DNA of 6,146 nucleotides from NCBI GenBank assembly GCA_964404985.1, contig CAYOMD010000048.1, positions 1-6,146 of the forward strand, in the 5' to 3' direction. The position numbers were made by a program, and so were the translations under genes. Positions 1-5,072 of the stretch are shown here, in pieces; positions within the stretch are counted from its first letter, which is position 1, and each line of letters opens with the position of its first letter. This DNA comes from Hankyongella sp964404985. Its GTDB lineage: Bacteria; Pseudomonadota; Alphaproteobacteria; Sphingomonadales; Sphingomonadaceae. A model generated the notes under the pieces. It was not told the DNA's origin. It made no database searches and worked only from the letters and a program-made list of their open reading frames with translations.

Positions 1-1170
1 CAGCGCCAGACCGGCGGCCAGGGCCTGTTCCGCCCCGAGGACAATCTGGAAAGCCCCTACGCCCGCGATGCGCTCCGTCAGCTCTATCTCCTGCTGGTGC
101 GCGGCAAGGTCGAAGGCTGCTCGCTCGAGCGATTCGAGTCCGCCACCGGCCTGAAGCTGATGGACGCGAACGGCATCAAGGACGAGCTGCCCCCGATCAC
201 CACCTTCCTCAACCGGCTGCTGGCGCTGACCATCGAGCTTCAAGGCGTGCTGTTTACCGCCTTCGAGCAGCTTCTCACCGCCAAGATCGAGGGCGCCATC
301 GCCGCCGGCATCTACGATGTCGGACTGGAGACGCTGACAGCAGAAGGCTTCACCGTCACCGGCCGCCAGACGATCTACACCCATCCGGGCACGGGCGCGG
401 AGACCCGGCTGCTCACCATCGCGCAGCGCACGCGCAACCGCCCGGTCACGCAGGACGACGCGCTCGCCTATCTCGGCGAACCCGGCGCCAGGCTGCTGAT
501 CAACGAACGCTCGGGCCGCTCTGCCGTCCAGATCCCCGCCACCTCGATCATGCTCGACGATGGTGAGATCGAACGCCGCGTCCGGCTGATCCGGCCGATG
601 GAATCGCACACCGTTCCGGTAAAGATGATGGGCGAGACCCATTGGACCGACGTGGATCGCGACGCCTTCGCCACGGCCTGGGCTGCCGAGGTCGCGGACG
701 TGCCGGAGTTCTCCGACAGCACGATCCATGTCGTCGCCGGTCTGTTGCTGCCGATCTGGAAGCGGCTGCCCAACGAGTCCACCCGTGTCTATCGGCTCCA
801 GACCGACGAGGGCGAGCGGATCGTCGGCCGCAAAGTCTCGCCGGCCTGGGCGGCCAACGCCGCCACGACCGGCGCAGCTACGCTCACGCCCGCCGACGCT
901 TTCGTGGCGCTAATGGATGGCCGCACCATCCTCGACCTCGCCGAGGGGCTTCAACTTCGCCGCGTCCGCATCATGGGCGCCGAGCGCATCGAGCTGTCGG
1001 GCTTCACCGACACGATGCGCGAGCGGCTCAACGCCTACGGCCTGTTCCACGAGATCATCTCCTGGAAGCTCAGGATGTTCGTGCCGACAGATGCCGCCGG
1101 CCCCGTGGTGCTGGAGCGCGTGCTGGGCCGCTATCCGCTCCAGCGCATCGGCGAACGCGAGGCGGCGTGA
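1..1170 (+). CDS. Strawberry-notch-like helicase/ATPase, C-terminal part (5' end outside window)
   Basis: The reading frame is open from base 1, so this is the last ~389 residues of a longer protein; the GTG at 97 is internal, since the frame continues upstream with convincing protein sequence (QTGGQGLFRPEDNLESPYA). The visible part resembles the C-terminal helicase-like region of the SNO family, with the stretches YARDALRQLYLLLVRGK, PPITTFLNRLLAL and LFTAFEQLL near its start. Island-borne SNO proteins in alphaproteobacteria are usually well over 1,000 aa, with an upstream methyltransferase-like and DEAD-like part that is not visible here. They sit among conjugation and DNA-processing genes, and their exact role is unsettled; an ATP-dependent DNA transaction is the usual inference. 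The stop TGA (1168-1170) overlaps the ATG of the next gene (TGATG), which points to translational coupling. Family call from memory of sequence style, without a search. Confidence 0.82.
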   Translation, partial: QRQTGGQGLFRPEDNLESPYARDALRQLYLLLVRGKVEGCSLERFESATGLKLMDANGIKDELPPITTFLNRLLALTIELQGVLFTAFEQLLTAKIEGAIAAGIYDVGLETLTAEGFTVTGRQTIYTHPGTGAETRLLTIAQRTRNRPVTQDDALAYLGEPGARLLINERSGRSAVQIPATSIMLDDGEIERRVRLIRPMESHTVPVKMMGETHWTDVDRDAFATAWAAEVADVPEFSDSTIHVVAGLLLPIWKRLPNESTRVYRLQTDEGERIVGRKVSPAWAANAATTGAATLTPADAFVALMDGRTILDLAEGLQLRRVRIMGAERIELSGFTDTMRERLNAYGLFHEIISWKLRMFVPTDAAGPVVLERVLGRYPLQRIGEREAA

Positions 1171-1430
1171 TGACCCGTCTCGACGCTTCCGATCTGGCGA
1201 ACCGTCTCGGCCGGGAGGCCGAGGCGGTATGCCGCCATTATCTCGGCGCCGGCCATCGCCAGGGCAATTACTGGCAGGTCGGCGATGCCCGCAACGCGCC
1301 CGGACGTTCGATGTTCGTCCGGCTCAAAGCGACGGCGAAGGGACCGGCGGGTAAGCGCCGCCATCCCTTATTTCACTACCGTAAGGGCGAAGGCGATCAG
1401 GGCTGCTGGCGCCAGAATTGCGTGCTGTAG
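1170..1430 (+). pseudogene. Truncated DUF7146/toprim-domain protein (N-terminal 62 residues only)
   Basis: The ATG at 1170 overlaps the preceding stop by one base. The N-terminus (MTRLDASDLANRLGREAEAV, then CRHYLGAGHRQGNYWQVGDA, RNAPGRSMFVRLKATAKGPAGK) is typical of the DUF7146/toprim primase-like proteins that directly follow SNO genes in alphaproteobacterial islands. In the family the GPAGK motif is followed by a W-T-D-[A/x]-x-T-G-E-H-G-D-L-L-D type stretch, and the whole protein is roughly 300 aa or more, with a C-terminal toprim domain. Here the sequence after K62 (near 1355) is RRHPLFHYRKGEG... and stops at residue 86, so the zinc-finger/primase-like remainder and the toprim domain are missing. 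No remnant of the missing part is seen further right. The last 34 bases overlap the 3' end of the convergent minus-strand gene. I read it as a gene broken by acquisition or deletion at this junction, probably without its original function. Confidence 0.75.
1365..1387 (-). terminator. Weak terminator-like hairpin after the minus-strand gene
   Basis: CCCTTA (1365-1370) and TAAGGG (1382-1387) form a 6-bp inverted repeat with an 11-nt loop, starting 9 nt beyond the stop of the minus-strand gene (1397-1399). There is no T-tract on the minus strand after it, so termination activity is uncertain. It also lies immediately to the right of the toprim break point. Confidence 0.3.
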
Positions 1431-2101
1431 TTGTTCAGATCGCGGCTGTAGGAATCGACCGTTACCTGGAACGTCTCTGGAATCTTGGCACCGTCACCGC
1501 CGTCCCTGAAATAATCTCTCACCGAATAAAGCGCGCCGCGCATCAGGTGTTCCCAGGTCTGATAAAGTCGGTTCTGAAGCTCCTGCTCCTGTTTGGCGGC
1601 GCTTGGCTTCCGCGTGGACACCGGCACCGCGTAGTTGGGGCGCGGGTCGTGGTGATGGACAAAGGTAATGCTACCCCATTGCCATTCGTCCTCGATGGTT
1701 CGCCGCCACCGATAGCTCACCCTGACACTCATTTGCGTGGTGAAGCGGTAGGGCGGCACGATCTGGTCATCGACGATGAAGAGTTGAGCGTCCTTCTGTT
1801 CGGTTTCCAAACGCTGCTTCATAGCCCCAACGGCAAAGGACAAATCATGGCCTGCGCGTCGAAGGGCATCCCCTGTTTCCGCCCGCTTTCGCGGCGCCTT
1901 GGCCTCGCGGTGTTTCGCCAACGCCCGGTCGAAGGAATGGAGCTTTGTTCCGATGTGGGAGCCGCAGGCCGCGAGAGGGAGACGGTGCAATTCGCCCGAT
2001 CGTTCCTCCCGGATTGCCTGGTCGATCAGCCTGTCCAATTCTCTGGCGTCGATCGCCGTGATGGCAGTCTGCTGATCGCGAGGAATATTAATTTCTCCCA
2101 T
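1397..2101 (-). CDS. Hypothetical protein, 234 aa, accessory cargo
   Basis: I do not recognise a family. The protein looks genuinely coded: mixed soluble composition, codon third positions rich in G/C, and an ATG preceded by GAGGA (plus-strand 2110-2114) with 8 nt spacing. Residues 1-100 are helical and charged (DARELDRLIDQAIREERSGE; a basic KHREAKAPRKRAE segment near 63-75). Residues 105-160 alternate in a beta-like way with many aromatics (SVRVSYRWRRTIEDEWQWGS, then ITFVHHHDPRPNY, which carries a His triplet at 149-151). Residues 170-200 are again helical (QEQELQNRLYQTWEHLMRGA). There is no signal peptide or membrane segment, so a cytoplasmic protein is expected. The gene runs against all its neighbours and its 3' end abuts the point where the toprim gene is broken, which suggests separately acquired cargo. 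The plus-strand frame covering the same bases is judged a shadow. Confidence 0.75.
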   Translation of the reverse strand: MGEINIPRDQQTAITAIDARELDRLIDQAIREERSGELHRLPLAACGSHIGTKLHSFDRALAKHREAKAPRKRAETGDALRRAGHDLSFAVGAMKQRLETEQKDAQLFIVDDQIVPPYRFTTQMSVRVSYRWRRTIEDEWQWGSITFVHHHDPRPNYAVPVSTRKPSAAKQEQELQNRLYQTWEHLMRGALYSVRDYFRDGGDGAKIPETFQVTVDSYSRDLNNYSTQFWRQQP

Positions 2102-2460
2102 GCGGTAGATCCTCGCTCTCTTACTGAAGCATGTGTCACCATGACTGCCTCAAGGCTGAAGACGCAGAATCCGAGTCAGCCAATGCCAACATAGCCGACA
2201 TACAGTGACTTCGCACGACGGAGGGCATGACATCTATGGACTTATCAGCGGCCCATGCAGAGCAGAGCCACCCCCCGCTTCAAATGCGCTGATCCTTGGT
2301 CCGGCCGAGGGCCTGACGCCATCAACCCGTAAAGGGTCGGACTACGCATGCGCGTGCCGCCGCTTCGGCTGCGCCTGTCGCGGTGATTGCGGCCCTCGGC
2401 CGAACACATCGGGCGCCTGTCAGCGGGGGATGGACTCCGCTCGAAACAGGAGCTGGATCA
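2102..2460. other. Gene-free stretch between the cargo gene and the small backbone gene
   Basis: No convincing coding frame is seen on either strand. The left ~100 bases must carry the promoter of the minus-strand gene; I find only poor matches to -35/-10 boxes. The right part (from roughly 2300) would be the leader of the 55-aa gene and contains a small ACCC/GGGT inverted repeat (2325-2328 / 2334-2337). No remnant of the toprim gene C-terminus was found in any frame, so the right-hand boundary of the acquired segment cannot be fixed; it could be anywhere between about 2102 and 2300. Confidence 0.5.
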
Positions 2461-2628
2461 ATGTCCTTCCACGACGCACACGCCTTCGCCTTCAGCCTCG
2501 CCACCACCCTGATGGCCGTCATCGTCATCTTCCGCGCCGGTGACGGCACGCTCTCGGTCATGCCCGCCAGCGAATATGACGGCGACAGCGTAGCCATCGT
2601 CGATGAAATCGACCCTTTCGCCCCATGA
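2461..2628 (+). CDS. Small conserved-looking island protein, 55 aa
   Basis: The start ATG (2461) was chosen because AGGAG (2448-2452) lies 8 nt upstream and because the sequence before it in the same frame reads like leader rather than protein. The product has a hydrophobic N-terminal half (FAFSLATTLMAVIVIF, about residues 9-24), then a polar acidic half with DGTLSVMPASEYDGD and an ending DEIDPFAP. The hydrophobic run may be a buried strand/helix or a single membrane anchor; the sequence does not decide. No function is known to me. The neighbouring frame continues as plausible protein past its stop, so the gene may be longer in relatives (see findings). It probably forms one transcription unit with the membrane protein gene at 2771. 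Confidence 0.6.
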   Translation: MSFHDAHAFAFSLATTLMAVIVIFRAGDGTLSVMPASEYDGDSVAIVDEIDPFAP

Positions 2629-2770
2629 CCGGCAGAAAATCACCGCGCGCGATGCCGAAACCCTGCTGGTTTCCGCTCCCGCCGACGGCGATGTTCTGCT
2701 ATGGTTCCGGTCGCGCCGCGGTGGTGGTGGAGGCGCGACCTTCAGACCTTTCTGTCTCGGAGACACCACC

Positions 2771-3211
2771 ATGTTCATTTTTGGCATCATCTTGTCCATC
2801 GCAGCCATCGGCTTCTTCTGCTGGCTGCTGTTTACGCTCGCCGTCTTCGCGCTGCCCTTCTTCGCAGGTGTCACCGCTGGCGGCTGGGCCTATCACACTG
2901 GCGCAGGCTGGCTGGGCGCAATCCTCATCGGTACGGTCGCGGCCGGGCTGACGCTCGGCTTCGGCCAGGTCTTGCTTGCAACCGTCCGTCCGCTCTGGGC
3001 CAAGTTTGCGATCGCCGCGATCTTCGTCGCGCCCGCCGTCATCGCGGGTTATCACGCCGTCCACGGAATCGTGAAACACACCATCCCTTCGGAGACTTGG
3101 CAGATCGTCTTCTCGGTCCTCGGCTCGATTGCGGTGGGCATCACGGCGTTTCTGCGCATTGCGGGCATGGCAGCGCCCGACCCTGCGAACCAGGGGCTGG
3201 CGCGGGGTTAG
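2771..3211 (+). CDS. Multi-pass inner-membrane protein of the island backbone, 146 aa
   Basis: The ATG at 2771 has GGAGA (2759-2763) 7 nt upstream. The frame is open back to an ATG at 2603, which would add 56 residues with a Gly run (RRGGGGGATF) and overlap the preceding gene; I prefer 2771 because of the ribosome binding site and because the membrane segment starts right there. Five hydrophobic segments are visible, at about residues 2-20 (IFGIILSIAAIGFFCWLL), 22-42 (TLAVFALPFFAGVTAGGWAY), 47-70, 78-100 and 110-132, separated by very short loops, with a soluble tail APDPANQGLARG. This predicts a small integral inner-membrane protein. I know no function; its place among mobile-element genes suggests a role linked to conjugation or to the element itself, but that is only context. 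Confidence 0.72.
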   Translation: MFIFGIILSIAAIGFFCWLLFTLAVFALPFFAGVTAGGWAYHTGAGWLGAILIGTVAAGLTLGFGQVLLATVRPLWAKFAIAAIFVAPAVIAGYHAVHGIVKHTIPSETWQIVFSVLGSIAVGITAFLRIAGMAAPDPANQGLARG

Positions 3212-3237
3212 GCGGCCCCGACACCGTGGGCGGCAAC

Positions 3238-3266
3238 CCCCGAACAGCGGGGATAGACGCCATCCC
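3238..3266 (+). promoter_or_regulatory. Two mutually exclusive small hairpins just after the membrane gene
   Basis: CCCCG (3238-3242) can pair with CGGGG (3248-3252) around an AACAG loop. GGGAT (3250-3254) can instead pair with ATCCC (3262-3266) around a 7-nt loop. The two stems share bases 3250-3252 and cannot form together. Short stems like these are common by chance in GC-rich DNA, so this is only a candidate. Confidence 0.25.
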
Positions 3267-3375
3267 TGTCGCCAGAGATCGCGTGGGTGTTGAGCAGGAG
3301 CGACGGATCGGAGCCGCGCCCCAAGGCCCGCACCCTCGAGGGAGCTTCGATCAGCGGCACACACGAATGGCGGCA

Positions 3376-3400
3376 AAACCCGAACATGGGTGACGGGTTT
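3376..3400 (+). terminator. Possible terminator hairpin downstream of the membrane gene
   Basis: AAACCCG (3376-3382) and CGGGTTT (3394-3400) form a perfect 7-bp stem with an 11-nt loop. The right arm ends in TTT and is followed by GTTCTG, so the T-tract is short. It lies ~165 bases after the membrane gene and could separate that transcription unit from the DUF736 leader. Confidence 0.35.
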
Positions 3401-3620
3401 GTTCTGTGGTGGCCGGGCACGGGAGGGAGCACAACCTGCCTGTCCTGCAAGATGTAACGATGCCGGTGAACCGCCGGTCCTGTTCTCTTGCCGATCGCGG
3501 GATGTCGCCGTGCGTCTCCTTCATCTGTCCCGTTGAACGAGCGCACCTCACGGCCTCTCCAATGGCCTGATCTGGCCGAAGACCGGCTTCGCCTCGACCG
3601 CCTATGCCGCAACGGCGTGT

Positions 3621-3674
3621 CGCAACTTTCTTCCCCTGGGTTTCACCCATTCCTCGCGAGACAAGAAAGTCGCG
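3621..3674 (+). promoter_or_regulatory. Nested inverted repeat in the DUF736 leader
   Basis: CGCAACTTTCTT (3621-3632) pairs with AAGAAAGTCGCG (3663-3674), 12 bp with one mismatch. The 30-nt interior carries a second hairpin, TGGGT-TTC-ACCCA (3637-3649), and a perfect 8-bp palindrome CTCGCGAG (3653-3660). It lies 121 bases before the DUF736 start. It may act as a structured leader RNA or as a protein-binding site; the sequence does not tell which. Confidence 0.45.
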
Positions 3675-3794
3675 CCTGCGCCGTCCTCCGCTCCGCTTCG
3701 GTCGCAAGCGATGCGTCGTCGGTCGCCTCCGGCCCACCGATCGCCATCGAGGCCGCATGGTGCGGGCTCGAAAACGCAAAAACGGAGACTTACC

Positions 3795-4121
3795 ATGGCG
3801 ACCATCGGCACCTTCAAGAAGACCGGCTCGAACGAATTCACCGGCGAAATCGTCACTCTCAGCGTCCAGGCCAAGGGCGTGCGCATCGTTCCCGACCTGC
3901 GCGCCACCGGCGAAAACGCCCCCAGCCACCGGGTTCTGGTCGGCCGCGCCGAGATCGGCGCCGCCTGGTCCAAGCGCTCCAACGAAGGCCGCGACTATCT
4001 GGGCCTCAAGCTCGACGATCCGAGCTTCAACGCCCCAATCTACGCCAACCTCTTCGACGACGAGGACGGCGAGAGCTACTCGCTGATCTGGTCCCGCCCT
4101 AACGGGCGCCGGGGCGACTGA
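3795..4121 (+). CDS. DUF736 family protein
   Basis: 108 aa, the usual size of DUF736 (PF05284). The ATG at 3795 has GGAGA (3784-3788) 6 nt upstream. The family pattern is complete: MATIGTFKK at the start, F-T-G-E-I-V-T-L (about 15-22), NAPSHRV (41-47), then EIGAAWSKRSNEGRDYLGLK (53-72), the LDDPSFNAPIYANL segment (73-86) and Y-S-L-I-W-S-R-P near the end (95-102). It is a small acidic cytoplasmic protein. Its biochemical role is not established; it is a hallmark gene of alphaproteobacterial conjugative plasmids and ICEs, often repeated within one element and near SNO, toprim and transfer genes. Here it has its own long leader and a strong hairpin after the stop, so it is probably a single-gene transcription unit. 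Confidence 0.92.
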   Translation: MATIGTFKKTGSNEFTGEIVTLSVQAKGVRIVPDLRATGENAPSHRVLVGRAEIGAAWSKRSNEGRDYLGLKLDDPSFNAPIYANLFDDEDGESYSLIWSRPNGRRGD

Positions 4122-4134
4122 TCTCCCCGAGCAA

Positions 4135-4158
4135 GGCCCCGGCCGAAAGGCCGGGGCC
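4135..4158 (+). terminator. GC-rich hairpin with GAAA tetraloop after the DUF736 gene
   Basis: GGCCCCGGCC (4135-4144) and GGCCGGGGCC (4149-4158) form a perfect 10-bp stem closed by a GNRA-type GAAA loop, 13 nt after the stop codon. There is no T-run behind it (it continues GCCTGCCTGCC), so it may act as a weak or Rho-assisted terminator or as a 3' stabilising stem. It separates the DUF736 gene from the regulatory cassette. Confidence 0.65.
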
Positions 4159-4219
4159 GCCTGCCTGCCAAAACCGAATCAGTTCGGCGCGGGAGGCCGA
4201 GCATGGCTAGAAGATAAGC

Positions 4220-4253
4220 GTCGCGAACGCTGAATTCTGGTGGCGCTCGCGAC
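4220..4253 (+). promoter_or_regulatory. Inverted repeat upstream of the HTH gene, possible operator
   Basis: GTCGCGA (4220-4226) and TCGCGAC (4247-4253) are perfect 7-bp arms 20 nt apart, about 65 bases before the HTH start codon. A TAAAAT at 4263-4268 nearby could be a -10 box, without a clear -35 partner. A separate small stem, CCGAA/TTCGG (4174-4178/4183-4187), lies further upstream. Together they make 4159-4305 a likely promoter/operator region of the cassette. Confidence 0.35.
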
Positions 4254-4305
4254 AAGAGCGACTAAAATAGCCGTAGTTCTGGCAAGTGCGTTTCGGCCGG
4301 TGGGA

Positions 4306-4325
4306 GGTGATCATGCATGATCACC
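4306..4325 (+). promoter_or_regulatory. Perfect 20-bp palindrome over the ribosome binding site and start codon of the HTH gene
   Basis: GGTGATCATGCATGATCACC is identical to its own reverse complement over all 20 bases. It overlaps an unusually long Shine-Dalgarno match, GGAGGTGATC (4303-4312, 10 bases complementary to the standard 16S 3' end), and contains the start ATG (4317). As DNA it is a natural operator for a dimeric HTH protein. As RNA it can fold into an 8-bp stem with a TGCA loop that hides part of the ribosome binding site and the start codon. An autoregulatory role for the HTH protein is inferred. Confidence 0.6.
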
Positions 4326-4571
4326 GCCCGACAATCACGGGCCGCACGCGCGTTGCTGGGTTGGACACAGGAGACGCTCGCTGACAAGGCCCGAGTATCG
4401 CTAACCGCTCTCAAGCGCCTCGAATCCGAAAGCGGGCTCGATGTGTATGAGACGACGCGCGATCAAGTCAGGCGGGCACTGGAAGCCGCTGGCGTCGTTC
4501 TTCTGTCCACTGACAAAGGCGAAGGAGTGCTGCGGCTTCATGACGAACACCAGCGACGATCCCCATCCTAG
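4317..4571 (+). CDS. XRE-type HTH regulator, QseC-like
   Basis: 84-aa protein that is almost only a helix-turn-helix domain. Residues 2-34 (ITARQSRAARALLGWTQETL, then ADKARVSLTALKR) match the XRE/Cro HTH_3 pattern, with the turn around DKARVSLTAL; the following VYETTRDQVRRALEAAGVVL segment is typical of compact XRE regulators of alphaproteobacteria. It should bind DNA as a dimer in the cytoplasm. The start at 4317 is preferred over the ATG at 4313, which opens a different frame ending after 23 codons. Spacing from GGAGG (4303-4307) is 9 nt. Upstream of a DUF2285-like antiactivator and an FseA-like split activator, it occupies the role of QseC, the HTH repressor of qseM in ICEMlSymR7A. In that element, as I recall, qseC and qseM are divergent, whereas here both are on the same strand, so orthology is not claimed. 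Confidence 0.8.
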   Translation: MITARQSRAARALLGWTQETLADKARVSLTALKRLESESGLDVYETTRDQVRRALEAAGVVLLSTDKGEGVLRLHDEHQRRSPS

Positions 4572-4686
4572 CCGTCGCACCTACACGCCGACGATACAGC
4601 CTGTTTTTCCACGGTCCGCATGTCCTGCGTCAAAGACAGCAGCGGATTTGGTTAACAGGATCGCATCAGGCGAATAGGATGGCCCG

Positions 4687-4959
4687 GTGACACGATCATC
4701 CCCGCAGTTTCTGGACGAACCACCTCCCGGCCAAGGTTTAACGCCCTATGACCGAGAGCACATGACTTTGTATCTCCGCTTGCTCGACGCCGCTCGCGAT
4801 GGTGCCGACTGGCGCGAGGCTGTACAGATACTGTTCGGTCTCGATCCCGAACTCGATCCAAGACGTTGTCGCCTGATCCACGACTCGCATCTTGCCCGTG
4901 CGCGCTGGATGTCCGACCGCGGCTATCGAAATCTGGTCCGCGAAAGTCAAAGGCACTGA
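4687..4959 (+). CDS. Small DUF2285-like protein, QseM-type antiactivator candidate
   Basis: 90 aa with a GTG start at 4687. An in-frame TAG (4675-4677) lies just upstream, AGGA (4676-4679) gives a ribosome binding site 7 nt away, and the next in-frame ATG (4762) would cut into the domain. After a Pro-rich N-terminus comes one DUF2285-type domain (PF10074 family, now described as an HTH variant): REHMTLYLRLLDAARDGADW (23-42), REAVQILFGLDPE (43-55), HLARARWMSDRGYRNLVRE (68-86). The short single-domain form next to an fseA-like gene matches QseM of ICEMlSymR7A, which is reported to bind and silence FseA and TraR and so keep the element integrated. The motif REA-Q-(I/V)-(L/M)-F and the ending GYR-L-R are shared with the C-terminal domain of the downstream split protein. 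Its target in this strain is inferred. Confidence 0.75.
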   Translation: MTRSSPQFLDEPPPGQGLTPYDREHMTLYLRLLDAARDGADWREAVQILFGLDPELDPRRCRLIHDSHLARARWMSDRGYRNLVRESQRH

Positions 4960-4965
4960 CGGAGT

Positions 4966-4982
4966 GATGCCGCCCCGGCATC
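4966..4982 (+). terminator. Small hairpin between the QseM-like and FseA-like genes
   Basis: GATGCC (4966-4971) and GGCATC (4977-4982) form a 6-bp stem with a GCCCC loop, extendable by one T-G pair, 6 nt after the stop of the QseM-like gene. It is followed by a pyrimidine-rich CTCTCTG, with no true T-run. It may attenuate or terminate transcription before the activator gene. Confidence 0.35.
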
Positions 4983-5072
4983 GCTCTCTGCCGTCAAGAC
5001 CTCTTCCCTCAATCAACCTTTCCGGGAAATCATATCTCTCCCGCAATTTGGTCAATCGATGGGAGGAACGCG

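Larger units (their letters stand above)
3212..3794. other. 583-base gene-free leader region upstream of the DUF736 gene, rich in inverted repeats
   Basis: The open frames crossing this stretch on both strands are Arg-, Pro- or Ser-rich and read as shadows of GC-rich sequence. What can be seen is structural: two alternative hairpins at 3238-3266, a 7-bp terminator-like hairpin at 3376-3400, and a long nested inverted repeat at 3621-3674. The size and the stacked secondary structure suggest a long 5' leader or a regulatory/intergenic element that belongs to the DUF736 gene. No convincing sigma-70 promoter was found. Confidence 0.5.

Noticed and set aside
642..1169. Upstream extension of the toprim frame into the SNO gene
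   Set aside because: The extension is Arg/His/Pro-rich shadow sequence; the real start is the ATG at 1170 that overlaps the SNO stop.
1418..2194. Long plus-strand open frame (258 codons) across the minus-strand cargo gene
   Set aside because: It is the antisense shadow of the minus-strand gene; the minus frame has a ribosome binding site, better codon third positions and a natural protein composition.
2699..3376. Minus-strand open frame of 225 codons opposite the membrane protein
   Set aside because: Its composition (Arg, Asp, Gly, Glu rich without motif) is typical of the reverse strand of a hydrophobic gene; the plus frame shows clear membrane segments.
3621..3674. Origin of transfer (oriT) at the nested inverted repeat
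   Set aside because: No recognisable nic-site consensus and no relaxase gene in the window; the structure alone does not support an oriT call.
3351..4102. Overlapping open frames on both strands in the DUF736 leader (3351-3929 minus, 3488-4102 plus)
   Set aside because: They are Arg/Ala/Pro-rich, lack convincing ribosome binding sites, and partly overlap the well-supported DUF736 gene in other frames.
5019..5029. TTTCC-G-GGAAA inverted repeat before the split activator as a tra-box-like operator
   Set aside because: It is short and does not resemble the 18-20 bp TraR-type boxes I know; it could be chance.
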